A DNA stretch of 64,000 nt from Mycobacterium simiae. Lineage in GTDB: Bacteria; Actinomycetota; Actinomycetes; Mycobacteriales; Mycobacteriaceae. The stretch lies in assembly GCF_010727605.1 (NCBI RefSeq), contig NZ_AP022568.1, forward strand, positions 2,790,001 to 2,854,000, in the 5' to 3' direction. Below, piece after piece: positions 43,987 to 52,403 of the stretch. The position numbers and the translations under genes are program-made. The notes below the pieces were generated by a model. That model saw only the letters and a program-made list of their open reading frames with translations, did not search any database and was not told where the DNA came from. Within the stretch, counting starts at the first letter, position 1; every line of letters begins with the position of its first letter.

Positions 43987-44935
43987 TCACGCCGCCGGCC
44001 CGGCCGGCGGCCGCCAGCTCTTCGCGCCAGTTCTCCGCGCCGATCACCACGGTGAAGATGTCCGAGCGCGGGAATCGGTCATAGCGCGTCCGCGCGGCGT
44101 GACCCGCCTCGACGAGCTCGGCCACCGAGTGGTCCCAGTCCAGCGAGTCGCGCGCGCGGCTGAGCAGGTCCAGCACCCGGTCGAGGGCCGTCAGCAGATG
44201 GCTGCAGTTGCCTTCGCACATCGCGCGCACCAGGTCGGGGGAGCTGCCGGCCACCCGGGTGCCGTCCCGAAATGATCCGGCGGCCAGCGCGAAGGCCAGG
44301 GGTACCTCGGCCGCCGTCACCGCCAGCGCTTCGGCCAGCAGGTGCGGCAGATGCGAGATCGCCGCCGCCGCGGCATCGTGTTCGTCCGATCTGGCCGGGA
44401 CCACCACCGCGCCGCATTCCAGCGCCAAGTGCATCACCATCGACCACACCACCGGGTCGACGTGGTCGTCGACACTAACCACCCACGGGGCCGCGGTGAA
44501 CAATCCGACGTGCCCGGCCGACCAGCCCGAGCTTTCGGTCCCGGTCATCGGGTGACCGCCCACGAAGCGTTCCTGCAGGCCGGCCGCGATGACCTCGTCG
44601 AGGACCGCCGATTTGACACTGGTCACGTCGGTGAGCGGGCATTGCGGCGCCAACTCGCTGACGTGCGCAAGCATCGACGGCAGGGCCGGCATCGGCACAG
44701 CCAGCACGATCAGCGCGCTGGTGTCGGCAGCGCGGGTGAGGGTCTCATGGAGGTCGGTACTCGCGGCGAAACCCTCGGCCAGGGCTCCGTGCGCGCCCTC
44801 CACCGAGCGGTTGTAACCGAACACGTCGCGGCCGGCGGCCGCGGCGGCCCGCATGATCGAACCGCCGATCAGTCCCAGCCCAAGCACGCATACCGGGGTT
44901 TTGCTCGCCGCCCCGGTCGAAGTCAAAGACACCAT
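43949..44935 (-). CDS. tyrA: Prephenate dehydrogenase TyrA
   Basis: NAD-dependent oxidative decarboxylase that converts prephenate to 4-hydroxyphenylpyruvate for tyrosine synthesis; the transamination could be done by HisC2 (22021-23088). 328 aa with nucleotide motif [16 protein letters not shown] (about residues 16-31), DVTSVKSAV and the substrate-binding [14 protein letters not shown]. No ACT domain is visible at the C-terminus. The 3' end overlaps the glycolipid-binding gene by 38 bp. Divergent from the tadA operon. Confidence 0.93.
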   Translation of the reverse strand: MVSLTSTGAASKTPVCVLGLGLIGGSIMRAAAAAGRDVFGYNRSVEGAHGALAEGFAASTDLHETLTRAADTSALIVLAVPMPALPSMLAHVSELAPQCPLTDVTSVKSAVLDEVIAAGLQERFVGGHPMTGTESSGWSAGHVGLFTAAPWVVSVDDHVDPVVWSMVMHLALECGAVVVPARSDEHDAAAAAISHLPHLLAEALAVTAAEVPLAFALAAGSFRDGTRVAGSSPDLVRAMCEGNCSHLLTALDRVLDLLSRARDSLDWDHSVAELVEAGHAARTRYDRFPRSDIFTVVIGAENWREELAAAGRAGGVIRSALPIRDSPG

Positions 44936-45036
44936 CCAAGGTTGGCACAGTTGGGCGGATGACGGCGCTTGCAGGTCCCCGTGCTGGGGCGCGCTGTCTG
45001 GTCAAGCAGCCTGGTCAGCGACTAGCCTAGGCGGCC

Positions 45037-45558
45037 ATGGGACGAGAGCGGGCTGCAACGCAAGGGGCGTCCGTGGACACGCCGGACGGCTTTGGCGTCG
45101 CCGTCGTACGCGAAGAGGGCCAATGGCGTTGTTCTGTGATGTCACCCAAAGCGCTGACGAGTCTGGCTGCCGCTGAGACGGAACTGCGCGAACTGCGTAG
45201 TGCGGGCGCGGTCTTTGGCCTGCTCGACATCGACGACGAGTTCTTTGTCATCGTGCGACCCGCGCCGTCGCGGACCCGGCTGTTGCTCTCGGATGCCACC
45301 GCGGCGCTCGACTACGACATCGCCGCCGAAGTGCTGGACAGCTTGGACGCCGACATCGATCCCGAAGATCTGGAGGACTCGGAGCCGTTCGAGGAGGGCG
45401 ACCTTGGGCTGCTGTCCGACATCGGGCTGCCCGAGGCGGTGCTCGGCGTCATCCTCGACGAGTCGGACCTGTACGCCGACGAGCAGTTGGGCCGCATTGC
45501 CCGCGAGATGGGGTTCGCCGACCAACTGTCAGCGGTGATCGACCGCCTTGGTCGGTGA
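45037..45558 (+). CDS. tRNA adenosine deaminase-associated protein (Rv3753c-type)
   Basis: 173-aa acidic protein that always precedes tadA in actinobacteria and is named for that. Features: GFGVAVVREEGQWRC, DIDDEFFVIVRP, and an acidic loop DADIDPEDLEDSEPFEEGDLG (a run of Asp and Glu around residues 105-125). The function is unproven; a role with TadA is inferred from conserved adjacency. ATG at 45037; a GTG at 45073 is an alternative. Its stop overlaps the tadA start in GTGA. Confidence 0.87.
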   Translation: MGRERAATQGASVDTPDGFGVAVVREEGQWRCSVMSPKALTSLAAAETELRELRSAGAVFGLLDIDDEFFVIVRPAPSRTRLLLSDATAALDYDIAAEVLDSLDADIDPEDLEDSEPFEEGDLGLLSDIGLPEAVLGVILDESDLYADEQLGRIAREMGFADQLSAVIDRLGR

Positions 45559-46013
45559 GGACTGACGAGCAGCTGATCCGGGCCGCGCTGGAGGTCGCCG
45601 GCAGCGCGGGCCCTCGCGATGTGCCGATCGGAGCGGTGGTCGTCGCCGCTGACGGAACCGAGCTCGCCCGGGCGGTGAATGCTCGTGAGGCCCTTGGTGA
45701 TCCGACCGCGCACGCGGAAGTCTTGGCGCTGCGCGCGGCGGCCGTGGCGCTGGGGGACGGGTGGCGGCTGGAGGGAGCCACGCTGGCGGTCACCGTCGAA
45801 CCGTGCACGATGTGCGCCGGCGCGCTGATCCTGGCGCGCGTCGCGCGACTGGTGTTCGGTGCGTGGGAACCCAAGACCGGTGCGGTCGGGTCGCTGTGGG
45901 ATGTGGTGCGCGACCGCCGGCTCAATCATCGTCCGCAGGTGCGGGGCGGGGTGCTTGCACACGAGTGCGCCGCACCCCTGGAAGACTTCTTCGCCCGCCA
46001 GCGATTGGGGTGA
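45555..46013 (+). CDS. tadA: tRNA-specific adenosine deaminase TadA
   Basis: 152-aa zinc deaminase that converts A34 to inosine in tRNA-Arg(ACG), which is itself encoded at 23301-23373. The zinc and catalytic motif is seen as DPTAHAEVLALRAA (His ligand and proton-shuttling Glu) and TVEPCTMCAGALI (two Cys ligands). GTG start in a four-base overlap with the partner gene. It is followed 29 bp later by tRNA-Ser(CGA). Confidence 0.93.
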   Translation: MRTDEQLIRAALEVAGSAGPRDVPIGAVVVAADGTELARAVNAREALGDPTAHAEVLALRAAAVALGDGWRLEGATLAVTVEPCTMCAGALILARVARLVFGAWEPKTGAVGSLWDVVRDRRLNHRPQVRGGVLAHECAAPLEDFFARQRLG

Positions 46014-46042
46014 GCGGCCGGTCGTTGGGTAAGCTGCTCGGC

Positions 46043-46129
46043 GGTGGCGTGTCCGAGCGGCCTAAGGAGCACGCCTCGAAAGCGTGTGACGGCTAAAACC
46101 GTCCGAGGGTTCAAATCCCTCCGCCACCG
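46043..46129 (+). tRNA. tRNA-Ser (anticodon CGA)
   Basis: Class II tRNA: acceptor GGTGGCG/CGCCACC, anticodon stem CACGC/GCGTG with loop CTCGAAA (anticodon CGA), long variable arm GACGGCTAAAACCGTC, T-arm GAGGGTTCAAATCCCTC. No encoded CCA. It is very similar in its arms to the tRNA-Ser(TGA) at 17349. Confidence 0.95.
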
Positions 46130-46148
46130 CCAAAACTTGCGCGTTGCG

Positions 46149-46508
46149 TCATGATCCGGCCCGCACTTTCTTGCGGCGGGCCGGTGACGACCCATCGTGG
46201 GATGGGTCAATCCGGCGAGCAGGACCTGTACGGCCTTCGCCCGACCGGCATGGTCGTCGGCGGCGACGGTCATCCGGATGAACATCGCGATGTCGTCGGC
46301 GGTGATGCCGGGGTGCAGGCCCCCGGCTTGCCGGAGTCGAGTGGTGAACGGTTCGACGAACCAAGTCGTCCTTGTCGGCGAAGTGGCGGTAGAGCGTGGT
46401 GGCGCCGACGCCGGCCCGGCGGGCGATCTCCTCCAGGCTCGTCTGGGGTCCCTGCTCGTTGAACGCCTCGCGGGCCGCGGTAACCAACTTGTGTCGATTG
46501 CGCTGCAC
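46149..46508 (-). pseudogene. Decayed TetR-family regulator (internal deletion and frameshift)
   Basis: The N-terminal DNA-binding part is intact in one frame, from the GTG at 46508: QRNRHKLVTAAREAFNEQG then SLEEIARRAGVGATTLYRHFADKDDLV. Directly afterwards the recognisable TetR C-terminal end lies in another frame (FVEPFTTRLRQAGG, GITADDIAMFIRMTVAADD, VQVLLAGLTHP). About 70-80 residues of the usual ligand domain are missing between the two parts. The in-frame continuation is arginine-rich junk. A stop codon precedes the start, so even the N-terminus may be trimmed. It is divergent from a hydrolase remnant, its probable former target. Confidence 0.75.
46156..46184. terminator. Strong hairpin after tRNA-Ser(CGA)
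   Basis: CCGGCCCGC (46156-46164) and GCGGGCCGG (46176-46184) form a perfect 9-bp stem with an 11-base loop, 27 bases past the tRNA-Ser 3' end. It is placed to terminate the tadA-tRNA transcript and also overlaps the 3' end of the TetR remnant. Confidence 0.55.
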
Positions 46509-46723
46509 GTCCTTGCGGGGCGCCCGGATCTGACCGCCTTATACCGGTAGCGCAAACCCCATGGTAGGGGCCGCCAGGTTGAACCGGTAGTCCAACACAC
46601 GAATTGACGACCGAATGCGAAAAGCGCAGCGCTAGACCAGATCGCCAGCTAAGTGGTAGCCGTACATCCGCTTCGTGCATACAGAGCGAAGTGGATGTGT
46701 TACCCCCATTTAGGGGGGACGAG

Positions 46724-47100
46724 ATGCACCCGCAGGTTACCGAGGCCGTGCGCGTCGAGCACGTAACGTTCGGATCGTCCGGGGAGGTCCTAACCGCAGA
46801 CATGTACCTGCCGACCCCGACGCGGACGGATTCCCCAGTGGGACAACACTTTCAACCCGGCGTCGTGGGCGTGCTGGATTCCCTTCGACGTGCATTCCCT
46901 TGCCGACGAGCTCACCCAGCCGACGCTCGTCGTGCACAGTGATGCTGCCGTCAACCCCGGCAGCGTGCGTGGGTTCCTGTCCAAGGTATCGGCTCCGGTC
47001 GACCGGTTATGGCTGGACGGCGTAAGCCAATTCGATTTCTACGACCAACCCGGCGCGGTGAGCGCTGCGGTCGACGCCGCGGCGGATCGATTCACCCGCT
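46724..47100 (+). pseudogene. Remnant of an alpha/beta hydrolase
   Basis: The start ATG at 46724 with GGGGGG upstream opens a typical hydrolase N-terminus (VTEAVRVEHVTFGSSGEVLTADMYLP). About 40 codons later the frame breaks. The matching C-terminal part lies in the +1 frame (WDNTFNPASWACWIPFD then VHSLADELTQPTLVVHSDA and QFDFYDQPGAVSAAVDAAADRF). The middle of the protein, about 150 residues with the nucleophile elbow, is absent, so it cannot be an active hydrolase. A CCCCC/GGGGG hairpin at 46703-46718 overlaps the ribosome site. The deletion parallels that in the divergent TetR gene. Confidence 0.65.
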
Positions 47101-47492
47101 CGCCCGGAGTGTTCGGCGCCCCCACATTGCTCGACGTTCTCGCGTCCTCAAAAGTGGTCACCACCGGCAGCACCACCCCGTCCGGGCGGGTGATCGACAC
47201 ACCGGTCGGTGTGGTCGTCGTCGACGACGCCGGCTACCTGCGCAGCCGACGGGGCTCCAAGGGCAAGTGGTACCGGCGCGCGACGCGAATGCCACACGGG
47301 TTCGTCCGTCACGATGCTATTCGTTTCCCGGTCACCTTCGGCCCTGTGACGGATGCCGACACGATTCGCCGCGTGGACCGGGCAACTTACCGCAAGTACG
47401 GCGGCGTACTGCATTCACTGCTGTTGCGGCCGTTGTTGTGGTGGACGCGAATTTACGTCCTGAAAATCACCCCGCAACGCCGGTCGACGTAG
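46890..47492 (+). CDS. Hydrolase tail fused in frame to a DUF2255-like domain
   Basis: An open frame of 200 codons from the GTG at 46890. Residues about 1-70 are the C-terminal piece of the broken alpha/beta hydrolase. Residues about 75-200 resemble DUF2255 proteins: GRVIDTPVGVVVVDDAGYLRS, KWYRRATRMPHG, FPVTFGPVTDADTIRRVDRATYRKYG and a final IYVLKITP. The second domain looks intact apart from its first strand. It may be a chance in-frame fusion after decay, or a separate gene with an internal start. I see no ribosome site at 46890. The 171 bp that follow it (47493-47663) contain no gene. Confidence 0.45.
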   Translation: MHSLADELTQPTLVVHSDAAVNPGSVRGFLSKVSAPVDRLWLDGVSQFDFYDQPGAVSAAVDAAADRFTRSPGVFGAPTLLDVLASSKVVTTGSTTPSGRVIDTPVGVVVVDDAGYLRSRRGSKGKWYRRATRMPHGFVRHDAIRFPVTFGPVTDADTIRRVDRATYRKYGGVLHSLLLRPLLWWTRIYVLKITPQRRST

Positions 47493-47663
47493 CTCCAGCA
47501 AGCTTCGTTATTTGGCTGACCGTTCCCGAAGATAGTTATGGATCAGGTGTGAACACGACTTTCTCGCCGATTCGGGCGCGGACGGCTCTGATCCGATTTA
47601 GTGTGACCCAACTCACTCGATAGCCGGGGTGTCAGACGGAACAGAGTTCGGGAGGACGACCCA

Positions 47664-48737
47664 ATGAAGTGGCTGGCGGCGTGGTGGAGCCAGGCCGACC
47701 ATTTCGATTGGCTGACTGGTTATTTGCAGGCGCACGGATTGAGTTCGAACGCCCGCAGGCTGCTGGCCGCCGTGGCCGCGTCGCTGGTGTTGGTGCCCGC
47801 GAACGTCTGGTTAGGCCCAGCGCAGGTGTATCGCCCCGCGGCGTTGGTGTACTCCGTGGTCGCCGCCGTGATCGGGCTGGGCATGGCCACGCTCTGGTTG
47901 CGCGGCTGGCCCACCCGGCAGCAGTCGCTGTTTTTCATCTTGACCGGCAGCGTGCTTATCGGCGTCGGTTGTCTATGGCAACCGGTCCCGTTGGTGGCCC
48001 TCATGGCGTGCTCGGCGCTGGCCGTTCCGGGCGGTTACATCGCGTTCTTCCACACCGCCAAGTACATGACGTTGAACTTCTTGCTCGCCAGCGCAATCGC
48101 GGCCGTGCAGGCGGCTCGTCTTTGTGCGGCGGGGCAACCGGTGCTGGCGTTCTCCGGCTATTTCCTGGTCCTGGAGCTGAATGTGGTTGTCCCATTGGCG
48201 ATTCAGATCGTCGTGCGTGCTCTCGGAGTTGATCTTCTGCGCGCCAACCGCGATCCGCTGACCGGGCTGTTGAATCGGCGCGCCTGCGACCGGGCCATCG
48301 TGGGGCGAATGCTTGTCGGCGCCAACCACACATTTTTGATGGTTGCCATGATTGATCTGGACCGTTTCAAAAACCTGAACGACTCTCGCGGTCATGCCGC
48401 CGGCGATGAGGCGTTGGTCGCGGTGGCCGGTGCGCTGACCGCCGCCTGCAGCGACACCGCCGTCGTTGGGCGCGTCGGTGGCGAGGAATTCCTGATCGCC
48501 GACGTCGTGACGGCCGAGCAGAAGCCCGGCTGGGGCCGACAGCTCTGCGACGCCGTGGCCGCAATCAACGCGCCGGTCACCGCGAGCGTCGGGATCGCTT
48601 CCCTGGCGTTGCGCGACGTGGTGGCCGATCACGCCCACCGGGTCTTCCGGCAGTTGGTCGCCGACGCCGACAACGCGATGTATGAAGCCAAGCGATGCGG
48701 GGGCAACCAGATCCGCCACCATCAGTCCGTGGCCTGA
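47664..48737 (+). CDS. Membrane diguanylate cyclase (GGDEF domain)
   Basis: 357-aa protein with about six membrane helices (residues about 30-190) and a C-terminal GGDEF domain (about 195-350) that makes cyclic di-GMP from two GTP. Motifs: DPLTGLLNRRACD at the domain start, MIDLDRFKNLNDSRGHAAGDEAL, and the active-site signature RVGGEEF. No RxxD inhibitory site was seen five residues before GGEEF, and no EAL domain is present. ATG at 47664 with GGGAGGA upstream. It is convergent with the glycosidase gene, with 89 bp between them. Confidence 0.9.
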   Translation: MKWLAAWWSQADHFDWLTGYLQAHGLSSNARRLLAAVAASLVLVPANVWLGPAQVYRPAALVYSVVAAVIGLGMATLWLRGWPTRQQSLFFILTGSVLIGVGCLWQPVPLVALMACSALAVPGGYIAFFHTAKYMTLNFLLASAIAAVQAARLCAAGQPVLAFSGYFLVLELNVVVPLAIQIVVRALGVDLLRANRDPLTGLLNRRACDRAIVGRMLVGANHTFLMVAMIDLDRFKNLNDSRGHAAGDEALVAVAGALTAACSDTAVVGRVGGEEFLIADVVTAEQKPGWGRQLCDAVAAINAPVTASVGIASLALRDVVADHAHRVFRQLVADADNAMYEAKRCGGNQIRHHQSVA

Positions 48738-48826
48738 ACTTCGGCTGTATCGACCGCCGAGCCACGCCTGATGAAATAGCTTGCCTCACAGGGGTTGTGG
48801 GCGTTCGTCGTGGCACAGGGTGCGGG

Positions 48827-49957
48827 TCATCCGATCCCGCCGGTCAACCCACGAACGGTCTGCATTTCACCCGCACGATACGGCCGCCCGTCGGGTAGCA
48901 GCAGATCGTGAAACCACAGCTTCGGTGGCGCCGTGTATGGGTGGTCCCACGAATCCCAGGGAAAATAGGTCTGGGTCTTCCCGGCGACGAGCCCCCAATT
49001 GAACGCACCGACGTTGTGTCGCTTGGCGATCGGCAGAATCGTCTCGATGGTGCTGCCCTGGGACCGGGCCATGTATTCGGTGCAGATGATCGGCCGTCCC
49101 AGCGGCGCCAGCTCGTTGATCTTCGACTCGAACTCGGCCGGTTTGCCGTAGTTGTGGAACGTGATCACGTCGGCGTTGTCGAGCTGAATCCCGCTGATGG
49201 TGCTACGGGTGCCGGGGTCTCCCCAAGAGCCTTGCCAGACGCCACTTGTCAACGGCTGCGCGGGATCGACCGCACGGGCCCAGCGAAACACTTGCGGCAG
49301 CAAGTCGGTGACGAGTTGCAGCTTGTCGTTGCGCTCGACCTTGCGGTACTCCTTGGCGGGATTGTCGGGTTCGTTCCACAGATCCCATCCCAGCACTCGG
49401 TCGTCATTGCGGAACTGCCGCAATACTCCCGTGACGTAGTCCTGCATCACCGGGATGTAGCGCGGGTCGCCTAGCCGCTCGGCACCCGGGCTTTGCACCC
49501 ATCCGGAGTTGTGCACCCCGCGCACCGGCGGGTGCTGCGGACCGGACTTGGGCAGCGGATCCCAACACGAATCGAACAGTACGAACAGCGGCTTGATGTT
49601 GTGCCGGGAGGCGATGCCGACGAACTGGGCGAGACGGCTCTGAAAGCCCTGGCGATCCTGGGCCCACAGTTGATCGTGGAGGAAAACCCGCATGGTGTTG
49701 AAACCCATGGTGCGGGCGACATTCAATTCACTGTCGATGCGTTGGGCGTCAAACGTTCCCGCCTGAAACATCTCCAGCTGGTTGATGGCGGTCGACGGGA
49801 CGTAGTTTGCGCCGACCAGCCAGCCCTGCGCCTGATACCAGGTCTTGGCGCGGTCCGGCGACCACCGTCCCGCTTGTGCGACAGCGCGGGGTGCGTGGGC
49901 CAAGGCCGCACCCGCTGCGAGCATCAGCGGCAACTTCATGGCCGTGCGGCGGTTCAC
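48827..49957 (-). CDS. Secreted GH5-like glycoside hydrolase
   Basis: 376-aa TIM-barrel glycosidase of clan GH-A, nearest to GH5-type cellulases and mannanases. The acid/base Glu is in GWDLWNEPDNP and the nucleophile Glu in PIICTEYMARS. The N-terminus MNRRTAMKLPLMLAAGAALAHAPRAVAQA is a signal peptide with a twin arginine (NRRTAMK), so Tat export is possible. GTG start at 49957. The substrate is unknown; a host, environmental or own-envelope glucan or mannan would fit. No lipobox. Confidence 0.85.
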   Translation of the reverse strand: MNRRTAMKLPLMLAAGAALAHAPRAVAQAGRWSPDRAKTWYQAQGWLVGANYVPSTAINQLEMFQAGTFDAQRIDSELNVARTMGFNTMRVFLHDQLWAQDRQGFQSRLAQFVGIASRHNIKPLFVLFDSCWDPLPKSGPQHPPVRGVHNSGWVQSPGAERLGDPRYIPVMQDYVTGVLRQFRNDDRVLGWDLWNEPDNPAKEYRKVERNDKLQLVTDLLPQVFRWARAVDPAQPLTSGVWQGSWGDPGTRSTISGIQLDNADVITFHNYGKPAEFESKINELAPLGRPIICTEYMARSQGSTIETILPIAKRHNVGAFNWGLVAGKTQTYFPWDSWDHPYTAPPKLWFHDLLLPDGRPYRAGEMQTVRGLTGGIG

Positions 49958-50052
49958 GACGTGACACTAATTTTCGCTGTTCCTGCAACCGGTTTGCCAC
50001 GCCGTTGGCAATGACGCGAGGTTGGGAATCGTTATCTTCCCGTGACCCGGGG

Positions 50053-50538
50053 CTAGCGCAGTCTGCGGCCCTGGTTGTCCTTCACGCTGCCGGTGAACAT
50101 CATGATCGCGTCCACGACGGCCCACACGGCGCTGCCGAGCAAAACGGGAAATCCGAGGAAGCAGAACAAACTGAAGACCAGTCCAACCAGGCCCAGCAAC
50201 AGTTGCGCCACCGCGATCTGTGTCGAGTCGATGTAGAACCGACCGATGCCGAACACGCCGAAGAACAGTTGCAAGAGCCCTGCCGTGGTGCTCGATTTGT
50301 CCGACAGCGGGACGCCCGTGGCGGGATCACGCCCGAACGGTGCATGCGGAGCGGCGGGGTAGCCCGGGTAGCCGGCATATCCGGGATAGGGCTGTGACGG
50401 AGGGTATCCGGGCGGCGGCGGATACCCCGGGTACCCCGGATATCCCGAGGGCGGTGCTGGCGGCGGGTGCTGGGGCGGTTGGTAGCCGGGCGGCTGCCAA
50501 CCCTCGGGAGGCGGTCCGGGTGGGTTCGGCGTCGACAT
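50053..50538 (-). CDS. Proline-rich TM2-domain membrane protein
   Basis: 161-aa protein with a Pro/Gly/Tyr-rich N-terminal half (repeated GYPGYP and PPPGYPP) and a C-terminal TM2 domain (about residues 80-160): KSSTTAGLLQLFFGVFGIGRFYID, a polar turn and AVWAVVDAIMMFTGSVKDNQGR, with two membrane helices. The function is unknown in bacteria. The start ATG at 50538 gives the usual TM2 architecture. The proline-rich part is probably an extended cytoplasmic or cell-wall-facing arm. Confidence 0.85.
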   Translation of the reverse strand: MSTPNPPGPPPEGWQPPGYQPPQHPPPAPPSGYPGYPGYPPPPGYPPSQPYPGYAGYPGYPAAPHAPFGRDPATGVPLSDKSSTTAGLLQLFFGVFGIGRFYIDSTQIAVAQLLLGLVGLVFSLFCFLGFPVLLGSAVWAVVDAIMMFTGSVKDNQGRRLR

Positions 50539-50682
50539 TGGCTGAGTGACTCTCCCATCGCGGATGCAGCGAATTACTGGACGTTGCTGTCCCTGTCGCC
50601 AGCAATACTCTGGCACAAATTTGCGTGCCGCGGTCGGCGAAGTCTCTTCTAACTTCCGCCCCGACGGGGCAATACTAACGAG

Positions 50683-51069
50683 GTGTCCGATCGCAACGTG
50701 CTGGGCGGCCCGCTGCAACCATGCGGGAGCGAGCCCCTCACCGGCTATTACCGAGACGGTTGTTGCTCGAGTGGGGCCGAGGATGTCGGCCGCCACACCA
50801 TCTGTGCGGTGATGACGACGGAATTCTTGGAGCATCAGCGTTCCATCGGCAACGACCTATTGACGCCCGTGCCGGAGTATCGATTTCCGGGTCTGCTGCC
50901 CGGTGACCGTTGGTGCGTCACCGCCCTGAACTGGCTTCGGGCCCACCAGGATGGTTGTGCGGCCCCGGTGGTGTTGGCCTCCACCCATGAACGCACCCTC
51001 GAGGTGGTGCCGCTGGAGGTGTTGCGGGAGCACGAGGTTGACGTTCCCGACGATCTAGCCAACTTGTAA
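50683..51069 (+). CDS. DUF2237-family protein
   Basis: 128-aa protein matching the DUF2237 pattern well: NVLGGPLQPCGSEPLTGYYRDGCCSSG at the start with three cysteines, EDVGRHTICAVMT, GNDLLTPVPEYRFPGLLPGDRWCVTALNWL, and ATHERTLEVVPLEVL-type ending. The function is not known. GTG start at 50683. It lies 52 bp upstream of the sulfotransferase operon on the same strand and could be co-transcribed. Confidence 0.88.
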   Translation: MSDRNVLGGPLQPCGSEPLTGYYRDGCCSSGAEDVGRHTICAVMTTEFLEHQRSIGNDLLTPVPEYRFPGLLPGDRWCVTALNWLRAHQDGCAAPVVLASTHERTLEVVPLEVLREHEVDVPDDLANL

Positions 51070-51120
51070 GGCTTGCGATCTGCGATTCGACCATTCGACA
51101 CCCGTCGAGGAGGCGGTCAC

Positions 51121-52389
51121 ATGAGCGCTGCGGGTTCCGACATCGCAGACCTGGATTTCGACGACCTGACCTCGCCGCGGCTGACCGACATCCAGCGCCA
51201 GATCCTGGAATTCACCGAGGCCAGGCCGGTGTACTTCGATATCGACCGGATGCTCGCGCAGGCCGTCGAGCAGGCCGGTGCCGAAGACCTGGACGACACC
51301 GACGGCTTCGGGGACCGCTTGCGAGCGCACGTCGCCGCGATCGAAGCCGACGACGGGCTGCGCCAGCTCACGCGGTCGACCTTGCGGCAACGGGTGGTCC
51401 GCCTGCTCCGAAATCGGTTGTCGCTGACCGAGCTGATCAAGCGCTACCCCGAGATCGAGTCGATCACGATCGAGAACCCGTTCATCGTGGTCGGCATGCC
51501 ACGGTCGGGCACCACCCATCTGGTGAATCTCATCGCCGCCGACCCGCGCCGCCGCGCGCTGCCGTACTGGGAGAGTCAGGAGCCCATACCGGCGCCCGGC
51601 GAAGGCCCGGACATCGACGGCATCGACCCGCGATATGCCCGCGCCAAGGCCGAGCATGATGCGCTGATGGTCAGCGCCCCGGTCGTGGCCGCGATGCACG
51701 ATCGCTTCCCCGAGGCCATCGAGGAAGAGGTCGAACTTCTCGACCTCGACCTGGCCGGCTACGTCTTGGAATGGCATGCGCGCGTGCCGGATTGGCGCGA
51801 CTACTATCTGGCACTCGACCAGACCCGGCACTACGGCTACCTGAAGAAGGTGCTGCAGGCCCTCACCTTTCTCCGCGGACCGCAAACGTGGATCCTCAAG
51901 AGTCCCCAGCACTGCGAGCAACTGGGTGCGCTGATGGCGACCTTCCCCGACGCCACCGTCGCCTTCACCCACCGCGATCCGGTCGCGGTCGTGCAGTCGG
52001 CGATCACGATGATGGCCTACTCCGATCGATTGCGCCGCACCAGCATCGACCCGCAGTGGCTGCTCGACTACTGGACCGACCGGGTGCACCGGCTGCTGCG
52101 CGCGTGTGTCCGCGACCGCGACCTAATCGGTCCCGAGCGCAGCATCGATATCAACTTCCAGCAACTCAACGGCAACGCAATGCCGGTGCTCGACGAGCTC
52201 TACCGGCGCGGCGGGGTTGAGCTGACGCCTAAGGTGCGAAGCCGATTTCAGCAGTATTTGGACGGCAATCCGCGCGGTAAGCACGGGCGGGTCCGCTACG
52301 ACCTGCAGCGGCATTTCGGCGTGTCGGCCGGTGAACTGCGCGCTCGGTTCGGGTTTTATTTCGACCGGTTCGACGTCCACCCCGAATGA
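51121..52389 (+). CDS. Sulfotransferase family protein
   Basis: 422-aa PAPS-dependent sulfotransferase of the mycobacterial Stf group. The 5'-phosphosulfate loop is FIVVGMPRSGTTHLVNLI (about residues 121-138), the 3'-phosphate site lies in AFTHRDPVAVVQS, and a lysine for catalysis occurs in LKSPQHCE. ATG at 51121 with GAGGAGG nine bases upstream. It is the first gene of a four-gene operon that also encodes an alkylsulfatase-like hydrolase, a VOC protein and an LLM oxidoreductase. The acceptor is unknown; lipids are acceptors for several mycobacterial Stf enzymes. Confidence 0.87.
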   Translation: MSAAGSDIADLDFDDLTSPRLTDIQRQILEFTEARPVYFDIDRMLAQAVEQAGAEDLDDTDGFGDRLRAHVAAIEADDGLRQLTRSTLRQRVVRLLRNRLSLTELIKRYPEIESITIENPFIVVGMPRSGTTHLVNLIAADPRRRALPYWESQEPIPAPGEGPDIDGIDPRYARAKAEHDALMVSAPVVAAMHDRFPEAIEEEVELLDLDLAGYVLEWHARVPDWRDYYLALDQTRHYGYLKKVLQALTFLRGPQTWILKSPQHCEQLGALMATFPDATVAFTHRDPVAVVQSAITMMAYSDRLRRTSIDPQWLLDYWTDRVHRLLRACVRDRDLIGPERSIDINFQQLNGNAMPVLDELYRRGGVELTPKVRSRFQQYLDGNPRGKHGRVRYDLQRHFGVSAGELRARFGFYFDRFDVHPE

Positions 52390-52403
52390 AGGAGACAACA
52401 GCG

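Noticed and set aside
46043..47492. Integrated element at the tRNA-Ser(CGA) 3' end
   Set aside because: No integrase, no duplicated tRNA 3' segment and no mobile genes were found; the region is better explained by decay of resident genes.
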